This document shows, in pieces, positions 33,481 through 44,311 of a DNA stretch of 64,000 bases. The stretch's first letter is position 1, and each line of letters starts with the position of its first letter. Origin of the DNA: Aminobacter ciceronei (lineage in GTDB: Bacteria > Pseudomonadota > Alphaproteobacteria > Rhizobiales > Rhizobiaceae); NCBI RefSeq assembly GCF_014138625.1, contig NZ_JACJHY010000004.1, forward strand, positions 1 to 64,000. Direction: 5' to 3'. The notes beneath the pieces are model-generated. The model was not told the DNA's origin, searched no databases, and saw nothing but the letters and a program-made list of their open reading frames with translations. The translations under genes and the position numbers were made by a program.

Positions 33481-34589
33481 GTGCGCTCGACATCCAGAAC
33501 ATCCGCAAGAGCTACGGCGCGGTCGAGACGCTGAAAGGCATCGACATCGCGCTGCAGAGCGGCGAGTTCCTCGTCCTGCTCGGCTCGTCGGGTTGCGGGA
33601 AATCGACGCTGCTCAACATCATAGCCGGGCTTGCCGAAGCCACCAGCGGCGACATCCGCATCGCCGGCAGGTCCATCCTCGGCGTTCATCCCAAGGACCG
33701 CGACATCGCCATGGTGTTCCAGTCCTATGCGCTCTACCCCAATCTCAGCGTGCGCCGGAACATCGGCTTCGGCCTGGAGATGCGCAAGGTGCCGCTTGCC
33801 GAACGTGAGAAGGCCGTCGCGGAGGCGTCGCGCCTGCTGCAGATCGAGCCCTTGCTCGACCGCAAGCCGAGCCAGCTCTCCGGCGGCCAGCGCCAGCGCG
33901 TCGCTATCGGCCGGGCATTGGTGCGCAAGCCCCAGGTGTTCCTGTTCGACGAGCCTCTGTCCAATCTCGATGCCAAGCTCAGGCTCGAAATGCGCACCGA
34001 ACTCAAGCGTCTGCACCAGATTCTGAAGACGACCGTCGTCTACGTCACCCACGATCAGATCGAGGCGATGACGCTGGCGACACGCATCGCGGTGATGAAG
34101 GATGGGCGCATCGAACAGCTCGGCACGCCGGAAGAGATCTACAACCAGCCCGCCACGCTTTATGTCGCCGGCTTCGTCGGCGCCCCGCCGATGAACATGA
34201 TCGACGTCGAGGTCGACAATGGCGCGTTACGAATCGTCGGATCCGAGGTTCGCTTGCGTTTGCCCGACCGTTTCAGGCCACTCCTCCAGGCCCCAGTTGT
34301 CCAGGACAAGACGCGGCTTGCGCTCGGCATCAGGCCGGAGGCACTGCGGCTGGCGTCACTTGACCAGGCAGGCGACCAGGCCGGCGGCCATGTGCTGCCG
34401 GTGCGGATCGAAGTGGTCGAACTGACCGGACCCGAACTTGTCGCCACCGCGCGCATCGGCCCGCAAAAGCTCACCGCATGTCTTGCGCCAAGAGCCAGGG
34501 TCGGCCAGGGTGACGTGGCGGCATTTGCCGTCGACGACGACGCGCTGCACCTGTTCGACCCGGCAACCGGCCAGGCGCTGCTCGCCTGA
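33477..34589 (+). CDS. Sugar ABC transporter ATP-binding protein (UgpC/MalK-like)
   Basis: A 370-aa ATPase with Walker A GSSGCGKST, signature LSGGQRQRVAIGRAL, Walker B VFLFDEPLSNLD and H-loop YVTHDQIEA, plus the C-terminal TOBE/regulatory domain of CUT1 ATPases (ALGIRPEALRL). ATG 33477 overlaps the kinase stop. It is the last gene of the operon and completes the importer with the SBP and two permeases. Confidence 0.93.
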   Translation: MSALDIQNIRKSYGAVETLKGIDIALQSGEFLVLLGSSGCGKSTLLNIIAGLAEATSGDIRIAGRSILGVHPKDRDIAMVFQSYALYPNLSVRRNIGFGLEMRKVPLAEREKAVAEASRLLQIEPLLDRKPSQLSGGQRQRVAIGRALVRKPQVFLFDEPLSNLDAKLRLEMRTELKRLHQILKTTVVYVTHDQIEAMTLATRIAVMKDGRIEQLGTPEEIYNQPATLYVAGFVGAPPMNMIDVEVDNGALRIVGSEVRLRLPDRFRPLLQAPVVQDKTRLALGIRPEALRLASLDQAGDQAGGHVLPVRIEVVELTGPELVATARIGPQKLTACLAPRARVGQGDVAAFAVDDDALHLFDPATGQALLA

Positions 34590-34892
34590 GGCATCGTCCG
34601 AACGGGCGCAATCCATCAACAAAAACGCGAAACTGCTTAAAGCAACCGCCACTTGTGCGATGGCTGCATCAGGCAGAATTTAGGCCACGTTTGCGCAGGC
34701 AATCATGCCTTGCGCCATTTGTTGGCGGAAGCCGGTCCGGGGTGGAGACGCAAGACGCGTCCTGGGTCGGCACGAGAGGGCAGCAGGAGTTCGGCAGGAA
34801 AACGCCGGCGGCCATGCGGGGAAAGCATGGGTGCGTCGGCAAGCCTGCGCCAGGACCAGGCTGCCCCCTAACCGTCTGGGAGGAAGCAAAGA
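34590..34892 (+). other. Structured 303-bp leader of the AzgA-type permease, riboswitch candidate
   Basis: There is no gene here. Hairpins include GCGCAGGC (34693-34700) / GCCTTGCGC (34707-34715). A two-tier stem pairs GCCG (34804-34807) with CGGC (34837-34840), enclosing CCATGC (34812-34817) / GCATGG (34825-34830) around loop GGGGAAA. Further pairing (AGCCT/AGGCT) leads to the ribosome site GGGAGGAAG (34878-34886). The structured half directly precedes a purine permease gene. I cannot assign it to a known class. Confidence 0.4.
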
Positions 34893-36185
34893 GTGCTTGA
34901 GAAGTATTTCAACCTGAAGGAACAAGGGACATCGGTCCGGACCGAAGTGATCGCCGGTGTCACGACCTTCCTGACCATGGCCTACATCATCTTCGTCAAC
35001 CCGGAGATCCTGTCGTCGACGGGCATGGACCGCAACGCCGTGTTCGTTGCCACCTGCCTTGCCGCAGCGATCGGCTCGCTGGTCATGGGCCTGGTGGCGA
35101 AATGGCCGATCGGCATGGCGCCGGGCATGGGCCTGAACGCCTTCTTCGCCTTTACCGTCGTCGGCGCCATGGGCTTTTCCTGGCAGCAGGCGCTGGGCGC
35201 GGTGTTCATTTCAGGCGTGATCTTCCTGATCCTGACCGTCAGCGGCGTGCGCAGCTGGCTGATCGCCGGCATCCCGCACTCGATGCGCAGCGCCATTGCC
35301 GCCGGTATCGGCCTGTTCCTCGGCATCATCGCGCTGAAAAGCTCCGGTATCGTCGTGGCCAGCCCGGCAACGCTGGTGACGCTGGGCGACGTCAGCCAGA
35401 CCGGGACGCTGCTTGCCATCGCCGGCTTCTTCATCATCGCGGCCCTTGACGCGCTCAAGGTGCGCGGCGCGATCCTGATCGGCATTCTGGTGATCACCAT
35501 CGCCTCGATGGCGCTCGGCGTCAGCCAGTTCAACGGCATCGTCTCGATGCCGCCGTCGATCCTGCCGACCTTCCTGCAGCTCGACGTCTTCGGCGCCCTG
35601 CATGCCGGCCTGGTCCATGTCATCCTGGTGTTCGTGCTGGTCGAGGTCTTCGACGCCACCGGCACGCTGATCGGCGTCGCCAAGCGCGCCGGGCTGATCG
35701 AGCCGGGCAAGCCCAACCGCCTCGGCCGCGCCCTTCTGGCCGACAGCACGGCCATCGTCGCGGGCTCCCTGCTCGGCACCTCGAGCACGACGGCCTATGT
35801 CGAAAGCGCCTCGGGCGTGCAGGCAGGCGGCCGCACCGGCCTGACCGCTTTGGTCATCGGCGTGCTCTTCCTCGCCGCGCTGTTCTTCTCGCCGCTGGCC
35901 GGCTCGGTGCCTGCCTATGCGACGGCGCCTGCCCTGCTCTATGTCGCCGGCCTGATGATGCGCGAGCTGGTCGAGGTCGAATGGGCCGATATCACCGAGG
36001 CAGCACCGGCGGCGCTGACCGCGCTGATGATGCCCTTCACCTACTCGATCGCCAACGGCCTTGCCTTCGGCTTCATCAGCTATGCCGCGCTCAAGCTGCT
36101 CACCGGCCGTCCCGGTGAAGTCCATGCCGCGACCTGGCTGGTGGCGATCCTGTTCGTCATTCGCTTCGCCTTCTTCCCCCACTGA
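34893..36185 (+). CDS. AzgA-type adenine/guanine/hypoxanthine permease
   Basis: A 430-aa membrane protein with about 12-13 hydrophobic segments, of the AzgA/PbuG family of purine:proton symporters. Recognisable elements are the N-terminal VRTEVIAGVTTFLTMAYIIF, NPEILSSTGMD, GMAPGMGLNAFFAF and the late SSTTAYVESASGVQAGGRTG. The start is GTG 34893 with a strong GGGAGGAAG site. It stands alone, with a long structured leader before it and an intrinsic terminator after it. It belongs to a different family from the NCS2 permease at 23888, so the window encodes two independent nucleobase importers. Confidence 0.93.
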   Translation: MLEKYFNLKEQGTSVRTEVIAGVTTFLTMAYIIFVNPEILSSTGMDRNAVFVATCLAAAIGSLVMGLVAKWPIGMAPGMGLNAFFAFTVVGAMGFSWQQALGAVFISGVIFLILTVSGVRSWLIAGIPHSMRSAIAAGIGLFLGIIALKSSGIVVASPATLVTLGDVSQTGTLLAIAGFFIIAALDALKVRGAILIGILVITIASMALGVSQFNGIVSMPPSILPTFLQLDVFGALHAGLVHVILVFVLVEVFDATGTLIGVAKRAGLIEPGKPNRLGRALLADSTAIVAGSLLGTSSTTAYVESASGVQAGGRTGLTALVIGVLFLAALFFSPLAGSVPAYATAPALLYVAGLMMRELVEVEWADITEAAPAALTALMMPFTYSIANGLAFGFISYAALKLLTGRPGEVHAATWLVAILFVIRFAFFPH

Positions 36186-36206
36186 CTTTCCCGAACCCCA
36201 TCTGCA

Positions 36207-36238
36207 GCCGGGGCCGCCGACGCGGCCCCGGCTTTTTT
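36207..36238 (+). terminator. Intrinsic terminator of the purine permease gene
   Basis: A perfect 11-bp stem GCCGGGGCCGC (36207-36217) / GCGGCCCCGGC (36222-36232) with loop CGAC, followed by six T (36233-36238), 22 bp after the stop codon. A textbook rho-independent terminator. Confidence 0.93.
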
Positions 36239-36300
36239 GTTGTCCACAGCCGGCCGCACAGACGCCGCCTGCCGCCGCGACATGCACCGGAAATTCCGCC

Positions 36301-36331
36301 TTCGTTTTGGTCAATGAAGGCTGAAAACGAA
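36301..36331. promoter_or_regulatory. Inverted repeat TTCGTTTT-N15-AAAACGAA upstream of glpD
   Basis: Perfect 8-bp arms at 36301-36308 and 36324-36331, centred about 190 bp upstream of the glpD promoter. TTTCGTTT-like half-sites recur at 36501, and glycerol operons are often controlled by the DeoR-family GlpR. This may be a distal operator. No glpR gene lies in the window next to glpD. Confidence 0.45.
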
Positions 36332-36500
36332 GATCACAACCGGGAATTGTCCTGTATTGCCCGAGGCAACAGTGTTTCGCCTGGCAAAAAACAGAAGATT
36401 CCGCCCATTTGTAGGCTTTTAGCCGTCTAAACTGACGGATACACGCCAAGCCCCTGCCCCTGACACAACGTCAGCACGTCAGCCTGCGATCAGCGATATA

Positions 36501-36551
36501 TTTCGTTTGACATTCACTTTCAGTTCGAAATAATCCAAATCGAGCTTCGAA
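36501..36551 (+). promoter_or_regulatory. glpD promoter with overlapping operator-like repeats
   Basis: A perfect -35 TTGACA (36507-36512) and -10 AATAAT (36529-36534) with a 16-bp spacer. TTTCG (36501-36505) and CGAAA (36526-36530) form an inverted pair spanning the promoter. TTCGAA occurs at 36524-36529 and again at 36546-36551 near the expected start of transcription. The layout suits repression by a GlpR-type protein. Confidence 0.6.
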
Positions 36552-36591
36552 TGGTGCTTAAATTGCTGCAGTGCGAAAAGGCGGCGAAGGC

Positions 36592-38121
36592 GTGAGCAGA
36601 CCAGAAATCCACGACATCTTCGTTATCGGCGGCGGCATCAATGGCTGCGGAATCGCCCGCGACGCGGTCGGCCGCGGCTACTCCGTCTACCTTGCCGAAA
36701 TGAACGATCTCGCCTCCGGCACCTCGTCCTATTCGACCAAGCTGATCCATGGCGGGCTGCGCTATCTCGAGCATTACGAATTCCGCCTGGTGCGCGAAGC
36801 GCTGATGGAACGCGAGGTGCTGTGGAAGAACGCGCCTCACATCATCTGGCCGATGCGCTTCGTGTTGCCCTATGCCAAGGGCCTGCGCCCGGCATGGCTG
36901 ATCCGGCTCGGCCTGTTCCTCTACGACCATATTGGCGGCCGCAAGCTGTTGCCGCCGACACGCACGCTCGACATGCACAGCGACGTCGCCGGCAAGCCGC
37001 TGAAGCCGATGTTTGCGCGCGCCTTCGAATATTCCGACGGCTGGGTCAACGATGCACGGCTGGTCGTGCTCAATGCCCGCGACGCCGCCGACAGGGGTGC
37101 CGTCATCCGCACCCGGGCCAAGGTGACGAGCGCGCGCCGCGACAACGGCCATTGGAACATCCGCGTCGAGGACCTGCGCAGCGGCCAGGTCGAAGAGGTC
37201 AAGGCGCGGCTCATCGTCAATGCCGCCGGACCCTGGATCGACCATGTGCTGACCGAAACCGTCGGCCAGAACAACGTCCACAATGTCCGCCTCGTCCAGG
37301 GCAGCCACATCGTGGTGGCGAAGAAGTTCGACGATCCGCGCGCCTATTTCTTCCAGAACAAGGACGGGCGCATCATCTTCGCCATTCCTTACGAGGAAGA
37401 CTTCACCCTGATCGGCACCACCGACCAGGATTATCAAGGCGACCCCCACACCGCCAGGATCAGCCAGGCCGAGATCACCTATCTCTGCGAGGCGGCAAGC
37501 GAATATTTCGCCGAGCCGGTGAAACCCGAACACATCGTCTGGACCTATTCCGGCGTCCGCCCGCTTTATGACGACGGCGCCAGCAAGGCCCAGGAAGCGA
37601 CACGCGACTATGTGCTGAAATCAGATGGCGGCGAAGGCCGCGCGCCGATCGTCAATATCTTCGGCGGAAAGATCACCACCTATCGCCGCCTTGCCGAATC
37701 CATGCTCGAGATCATCGAGAAGCAGCTGGGCAAGAGGGGCAAGGCCTGGACGGCAACCGCCGCCCTGCCGGGCGGCGAGTTCGAGGCGACCGGCTTCGAC
37801 GCCGAAGTGGTCAAGCTCAAGGCTGCCTACCCCTTCCTCGATATGCGCCTCGCCCGCCGCCTGACCAGGCTCTACGGCACACGCGCCAGGACGCTGCTCG
37901 GCCTGGCGAAGTCGGAAGCCGATCTCGGGCGCAATTTCGGCGCCGATCTCTACGAGGCCGAGGTCCGCTATCTCGTCGCCCATGAATGGGCGGTGAGCGG
38001 CGAGGACGTGTTGTGGCGGCGCACCAAGCGGGGGCTGAAGCTCAGCAAAGAGCAGGCCGCGGCACTCGACGAATTTCTGCATGGAATGAGCCCAGGCGTG
38101 CACAACGCCGCGGCAGAATAG
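36592..38121 (+). CDS. glpD: Glycerol-3-phosphate dehydrogenase, FAD-dependent
   Basis: A membrane-associated enzyme of about 509 aa oxidising sn-glycerol 3-phosphate to dihydroxyacetone phosphate and passing electrons to quinone. The FAD-binding fold opens with DIFVIGGGINGCGIARDAVG. The substrate-domain blocks STKLIHGGLRYLE, LIVNAAGPW and IVNIFGGKITTYRRLAE are intact. I favour GTG 36592, which has AAAAGG nine bases upstream; GTG 36571 is in frame but has no ribosome site. It heads the glpDSTPQUVK locus, with the promoter about 40 bp before the proposed start of the message. Confidence 0.95.
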   Translation: MSRPEIHDIFVIGGGINGCGIARDAVGRGYSVYLAEMNDLASGTSSYSTKLIHGGLRYLEHYEFRLVREALMEREVLWKNAPHIIWPMRFVLPYAKGLRPAWLIRLGLFLYDHIGGRKLLPPTRTLDMHSDVAGKPLKPMFARAFEYSDGWVNDARLVVLNARDAADRGAVIRTRAKVTSARRDNGHWNIRVEDLRSGQVEEVKARLIVNAAGPWIDHVLTETVGQNNVHNVRLVQGSHIVVAKKFDDPRAYFFQNKDGRIIFAIPYEEDFTLIGTTDQDYQGDPHTARISQAEITYLCEAASEYFAEPVKPEHIVWTYSGVRPLYDDGASKAQEATRDYVLKSDGGEGRAPIVNIFGGKITTYRRLAESMLEIIEKQLGKRGKAWTATAALPGGEFEATGFDAEVVKLKAAYPFLDMRLARRLTRLYGTRARTLLGLAKSEADLGRNFGADLYEAEVRYLVAHEWAVSGEDVLWRRTKRGLKLSKEQAAALDEFLHGMSPGVHNAAAE

Positions 38122-38158
38122 GCCTGCCCGCCTGCATCTGCCTCTGGGAGGAGGATTT

Positions 38159-39241
38159 ATGCTCGAACTGCGCAACGTAACCAAGACGGTGGCCGGCACG
38201 GATCATATCCGCGACGTCTCGCTGGCGCTTCAGCACGGCAGCCTCAATGTCCTTCTGGGACCGACGCTGTCGGGCAAGACCAGCCTGATGCGGCTGATGG
38301 CCGGGCTCGACAAGCCAACCGCGGGCTCGGTCTGGTTCGACGGTGTCGACGTCACCGGCGTGCCGGTGCAGAAGCGCAACATCGCCATGGTCTACCAGCA
38401 GTTCATCAACTACCCGGCGATGACGGTCTATGAGAACATCGCATCGCCGCTGCGTGTCGCCGGCGCCGACAAGGCCAGGATCGAACAGGAGGTCAAGCGC
38501 GCCGCCGACCTGCTCAAGCTGACACCCTATCTCGACCGCACCCCGCTCAACCTGTCGGGCGGCCAGCAGCAGCGCACAGCGCTCGCCCGTGCCATCGTCA
38601 AGAATGCCCGGCTCGTGCTGCTCGACGAGCCGCTCGCCAATCTCGATTACAAATTGCGCGAGGAACTGCGCGCCGAACTGCCGAGGATCTTCGCCGAAAC
38701 CGGCGCGATCTTCGTCTATGCCACGACCGAGCCGCATGAAGCGCTTCTGCTTGGCGGCAATGTCGCCACGCTGTCGGAAGGCCGCATCACCCAGTTCGGC
38801 CCGACGATCGAGGTGTTCCGCAAGCCGGACGACCTGATCACGGCGCGGACCTTCGCCGACCCGCCGCTCAACACCATCGTGTTGAAGAAGAGCGGCCGCA
38901 ATTTCCAGCTTGATGGTGGGGTGGACCTCCCGGTGCCGGCGGACCTCGCCGGCATTGCCGACGCCAGCTATACGATCGGCTTCCAGCCCCACCATCTTTC
39001 TTTTGAGAAGCGCACGACCGACGCCGTCGGCGTCAAGGCCAAGGTGTCGGTCACCGAGATCACCGGCTCGGAGAGCTTTGTCCACCTCAACTACGCCGAC
39101 GCGCGCTGGGTGATGCTGACCCATGGCATCCGGCAGTTCGAGCCGGACGAGACCATCGAGGTGTTCATCGATCCGCGCCACGTCATGGTCTTCGATGCCA
39201 CCGGTCGCGCCGCTGGCGCACCCTCGTCACGCGCCGCATAG
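38159..39241 (+). CDS. glpS: Glycerol ABC transporter ATPase GlpS
   Basis: A 360-aa ATPase of the glycerol importer. Walker A is GPTLSGKT (K40), signature LSGGQQQR (132-139, canonical) and Walker B LVLLDEPLANLD (D156, E157). The switch-histidine position reads YATTEPHEA instead of YVTHDQxEA, so the H-loop histidine is replaced by Thr190. A C-terminal TOBE-like domain follows. GGAGGAGG lies before the ATG. It pairs with GlpT, which has the complementary defect; together they would form one canonical and one degenerate ATP site. Confidence 0.92.
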   Translation: MLELRNVTKTVAGTDHIRDVSLALQHGSLNVLLGPTLSGKTSLMRLMAGLDKPTAGSVWFDGVDVTGVPVQKRNIAMVYQQFINYPAMTVYENIASPLRVAGADKARIEQEVKRAADLLKLTPYLDRTPLNLSGGQQQRTALARAIVKNARLVLLDEPLANLDYKLREELRAELPRIFAETGAIFVYATTEPHEALLLGGNVATLSEGRITQFGPTIEVFRKPDDLITARTFADPPLNTIVLKKSGRNFQLDGGVDLPVPADLAGIADASYTIGFQPHHLSFEKRTTDAVGVKAKVSVTEITGSESFVHLNYADARWVMLTHGIRQFEPDETIEVFIDPRHVMVFDATGRAAGAPSSRAA

Positions 39242-39250
39242 GAGGGGAAG

Positions 39251-40318
<1,068 letters not shown>

Positions 40319-40321
40319 CCC

Positions 40322-41188
<867 letters not shown>

Positions 41189-41189
41189 G

Positions 41190-42125
41190 ATGGCGGGGAC
41201 AAGGCAAGCAGTCGCGGACGCCGACAAGGACAAGATGATGCGTGATGCCGTGACCTCGACGGGCGTTGTCCATAGCGGCGCTCCAGACGAGGCGCTGGCG
41301 CGCAGGATGCGGCGGCGCGGCGAGGAATCGCGCTTCTGGTGGGTGGTGCCGACGCTCTACATCATCTTCCTGATGCTGCCGATCTACTGGCTCATCAATA
41401 TGAGCTTCAAGTCGAACCAGGAAATCCTGGGCACATTTTCGCTCTGGCCGCAGAACCCCACTCTGCGCAACTACGGCGTGATCTTCACGGATCCGTCCTG
41501 GTACAAGGGCTACATCAACTCGATCATCTATGTGGTGATGAACACGGTGATCTCGATCGCCGTCGCCCTGCCTGCGGCTTACGCCTTCTCGCGCTACCGC
41601 TTCCTCGGCGACAAGCACCTGTTCTTCTGGCTTCTGACCAACCGCATGGCGCCGCCGGCGGTGTTCGCCCTGCCCTTCTTCCAGCTCTATTCGGCCTTCG
41701 GCCTGATCGACACGCATATCGCGGTTGCGCTGGCGCACTGCCTGTTCAACGTGCCGCTGGCAGTCTGGATCCTCGAAGGCTTCATGTCGGGCGTGCCGAA
41801 GGAGATCGACGAGACCGCCTATATCGACGGCTACTCGTTCCCACGCTTTTTCGTGAAGATCTTCGTTCCGCTGATCGCCAGCGGCATCGGGGTCGCGGCC
41901 TTCTTCTGCTTCATGTTCTCGTGGGTCGAACTCTTGATCGCCCGCACGCTGACCACCACCGACGCCAAGCCGATCGCCGCGATCATGACACGCACCGTCT
42001 CGGCCTCGGGCATGGACTGGGGCGTGCTCGCCGCGGCCGGCGTCCTGACCATCATTCCGGGCGCGCTCGTCATCTGGTTCGTCCGCAACTACATCGCCAA
42101 GGGCTTTGCCCTGGGCCGCGTCTGA
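41190..42125 (+). CDS. glpQ: Glycerol ABC transporter permease GlpQ
   Basis: A 311-aa inner-membrane permease (rhizobial glpQ, not the phosphodiesterase of the same name). After a hydrophilic N-terminus of about 50 residues come six hydrophobic segments. The EAA loop is GVPKEIDETAYIDGYSFPRF. ATG 41190 begins one base after the glpP stop; a later ATG (MMRDAVTS) is an alternative start. Confidence 0.92.
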   Translation: MAGTRQAVADADKDKMMRDAVTSTGVVHSGAPDEALARRMRRRGEESRFWWVVPTLYIIFLMLPIYWLINMSFKSNQEILGTFSLWPQNPTLRNYGVIFTDPSWYKGYINSIIYVVMNTVISIAVALPAAYAFSRYRFLGDKHLFFWLLTNRMAPPAVFALPFFQLYSAFGLIDTHIAVALAHCLFNVPLAVWILEGFMSGVPKEIDETAYIDGYSFPRFFVKIFVPLIASGIGVAAFFCFMFSWVELLIARTLTTTDAKPIAAIMTRTVSASGMDWGVLAAAGVLTIIPGALVIWFVRNYIAKGFALGRV

Positions 42126-42138
42126 GGGAGCGTTTGCG

Positions 42139-42420
42139 ATGGACCTTTCATGGATGGCCTGGACGCTGCCGACAGCGGCGTTCTTCATCACCATCTTCCT
42201 GATGCTCGTGGGCATGGGCGTGTGGGAATACTTCTCGCCCGGCGGCAATCCGCGCGTCGGCATCCTCCGCTTCGAAACGACCCGGGGCGACAGGCTTTTC
42301 GTTTCGCTGCTCGGCAGCGCCTTCATTCATCTCGCATGGCTGGGCCTGATCGGGCCCAACCTGTGGTGGGCTCTCGCTCTCGCAGTGGTCTACGCGATCG
42401 GCGTATTCCGCTTCGTCTAG
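42139..42420 (+). CDS. glpU: Small membrane protein GlpU (DUF2160)
   Basis: A 93-aa protein with three hydrophobic segments (about residues 8-30, 52-70 and 74-90) and a polar loop with GNPRVGILRFETTRGDRLF. It matches the DUF2160 protein that lies between glpQ and glpV in rhizobial glycerol operons. Its precise role in uptake is not established. ATG 42139 has GAGGGAG about ten bases upstream. The upstream open frame overlaps glpQ and is not used. Confidence 0.85.
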   Translation: MDLSWMAWTLPTAAFFITIFLMLVGMGVWEYFSPGGNPRVGILRFETTRGDRLFVSLLGSAFIHLAWLGLIGPNLWWALALAVVYAIGVFRFV

Positions 42421-42494
42421 AGGGGGAAATGTTGGGCCGCCGCAAGCCCGCGGCGGCGCCAAATGGCAATGCAACCTTGTTTGGGAGGAAATTA

Positions 42495-44219
42495 ATGCGA
42501 CGCCATATTCTAGCATCAACAAGCGTGATCGCCCTGCTTTTGGGATCAAGCAATGCCTTTGCCGGCATGGACGAGGCAAAAGCCTTCCTCGATACCGAGA
42601 TCAAGGATCAATCGGCGCTCGACCGCGCCGGCCAGGAAGCCGAAATGCAATGGTTCGTCGATGCGGCGAAGCCTTTCGCCGGCATGGAGATCAAGGTCGT
42701 CTCGGAAACCATCACCACGCACGAATATGAATCGAAGACGCTCGCCAAGGCGTTCAGCGACATCACCGGCATCAAGATCACACATGACCTGATCGGTGAA
42801 GGCGACGTCATCGAAAAGCTGCAGACGCAGATGCAGTCGGGCGAAAACATCTATGACGCCTATGTCAACGATTCCGACCTGATCGGCACCCACTGGCGCT
42901 ATCTGCAGGCCCGCAGCCTGACCGACTGGATGGCCAATGAGGGCAAGGACGTCACCAACCCCAACCTCGACATCGCCGACTTCATCGGCACGAAGTTCAC
43001 GACAGCACCCGACGGCAAGCTCTACCAGCTTCCCGACCAGCAGTTCGCCAACCTCTACTGGTTCCGCTACGACTGGTTCAACGACGAGAAGAACAAGGCC
43101 GACTTCAAGGCGAAATACGGCTACGACCTCGGCGTTCCGGTCAACTGGTCGGCCTATGAGGACATTGCCGAGTTCTTCACCGGCCGCGACGTCAACGGCC
43201 AGAAGGTCTATGGCCACATGGATTATGGCAAGAAGGACCCCTCGCTCGGCTGGCGCTTCACCGACGCCTGGCTGTCGATGGCCGGCAACGGCGACAAGGG
43301 CCTGCCGAACGGCCTGCCGGTCGATGAATGGGGCATCAAGGTCAATGAAAAGTCGCAGCCCGTCGGCTCCTGCGTCGCGCGCGGCGGCGACACCAACGGA
43401 CCGGCCTCGGTCTATTCGATCGTCAAGTATCTCGACTGGCTGAAGGCTTACGCGCCGCCGGAAGCCCAGGGCATGACCTTCTCCGAATCCGGCCCGGTGC
43501 CGGCCCAGGGCGCGATTGCCCAGCAGATCTTCTGGTACACCGCCTTCACCGCCGACATGGTCAAGCCCGGCCTGCCAGTGATGAACGAGGACGGCACGCC
43601 GAAGTGGCGCATGGCGCCTTCGCCGCACGGCGTCTACTGGAAGGACGGCATGAAGCTCGGCTACCAGGACGTCGGTTCGTGGACGATCCTGAAGTCGACG
43701 CCTGACGACCGCGCCAAGGCCGCATGGCTTTATGCGCAGTTCGTGACCTCGAAGACTGTCGACGTGAAGAAGAGCCATGTCGGCCTGACCTTCATCCGCC
43801 AGTCGACACTCGACCACAAGAGCTTCACCGACCGTGCCCCACAGCTCGGTGGCCTGATCGAGTTCTACCGTTCGCCGGCCCGCGTTCAGTGGTCGCCGAC
43901 GGGCACCAACGTGCCTGACTATCCGAAGCTGGCTCAGCTGTGGTGGCAGGCGATCGGTGACGCGTCTTCGGGCGCCAAGACGGCCCAGGAAGCCATGGAC
44001 TCGCTGTGCGCCGAGCAGGAAAAGGTGCTTGAGCGCCTCGAGCGCGCCGGCATCCAGGGCGATATCGGCCCGAAGATGGCGGAAGAGCACGATCTCGCCT
44101 ACTGGAATGCCGAAGCGGTCAAGGCCGGCAATCTCGCGCCGCAGCTGAAGATCGAAAACGAGAAGGAAAAGCCTGTCACCATCAACTACGATGAGCTGGT
44201 GAAGAGCTGGAACAAGTAA
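42495..44219 (+). CDS. glpV: Glycerol ABC substrate-binding protein GlpV
   Basis: A 574-aa periplasmic binding protein, larger than most CUT1 binding proteins (400-450 aa). The signal peptide is MRRHILASTSVIALLLGSSN, with cleavage probably near NAFAG. The mature protein has EKLQTQMQSGENIYDAYVND and a long C-terminal part ending INYDELVKSWNK. GGGAGGAA lies before ATG 42495. The large size and position between glpU and glpK match rhizobial GlpV. Confidence 0.92.
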   Translation: MRRHILASTSVIALLLGSSNAFAGMDEAKAFLDTEIKDQSALDRAGQEAEMQWFVDAAKPFAGMEIKVVSETITTHEYESKTLAKAFSDITGIKITHDLIGEGDVIEKLQTQMQSGENIYDAYVNDSDLIGTHWRYLQARSLTDWMANEGKDVTNPNLDIADFIGTKFTTAPDGKLYQLPDQQFANLYWFRYDWFNDEKNKADFKAKYGYDLGVPVNWSAYEDIAEFFTGRDVNGQKVYGHMDYGKKDPSLGWRFTDAWLSMAGNGDKGLPNGLPVDEWGIKVNEKSQPVGSCVARGGDTNGPASVYSIVKYLDWLKAYAPPEAQGMTFSESGPVPAQGAIAQQIFWYTAFTADMVKPGLPVMNEDGTPKWRMAPSPHGVYWKDGMKLGYQDVGSWTILKSTPDDRAKAAWLYAQFVTSKTVDVKKSHVGLTFIRQSTLDHKSFTDRAPQLGGLIEFYRSPARVQWSPTGTNVPDYPKLAQLWWQAIGDASSGAKTAQEAMDSLCAEQEKVLERLERAGIQGDIGPKMAEEHDLAYWNAEAVKAGNLAPQLKIENEKEKPVTINYDELVKSWNK

Positions 44220-44224
44220 GCGTT

Positions 44225-44281
44225 CGGGCGGATCATCCGCCCGGCCAACTATCCGGGGAGACGGCGCAGCGCCGTCTCCCC
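44225..44281. terminator. Two stem-loops between glpV and glpK
   Basis: CGGGCGGAT (44225-44233) / ATCCGCCCG (44235-44243), then GGGGAGACGGCGC (44255-44267) / GCGCCGTCTCCCC (44269-44281), both near-perfect. No T-run follows (CTATTCATG), so they more likely stabilise the upstream binding-protein message or partly terminate than stop transcription before glpK. Confidence 0.6.
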
Positions 44282-44311
44282 TATTCATGCAAGTGACTGC
44301 GGAGGGGGAAG

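Noticed and set aside
34590-34892. Naming the azgA leader as a specific riboswitch class
   Set aside because: I could not match it by eye to a class consensus, so only a structured leader is claimed.
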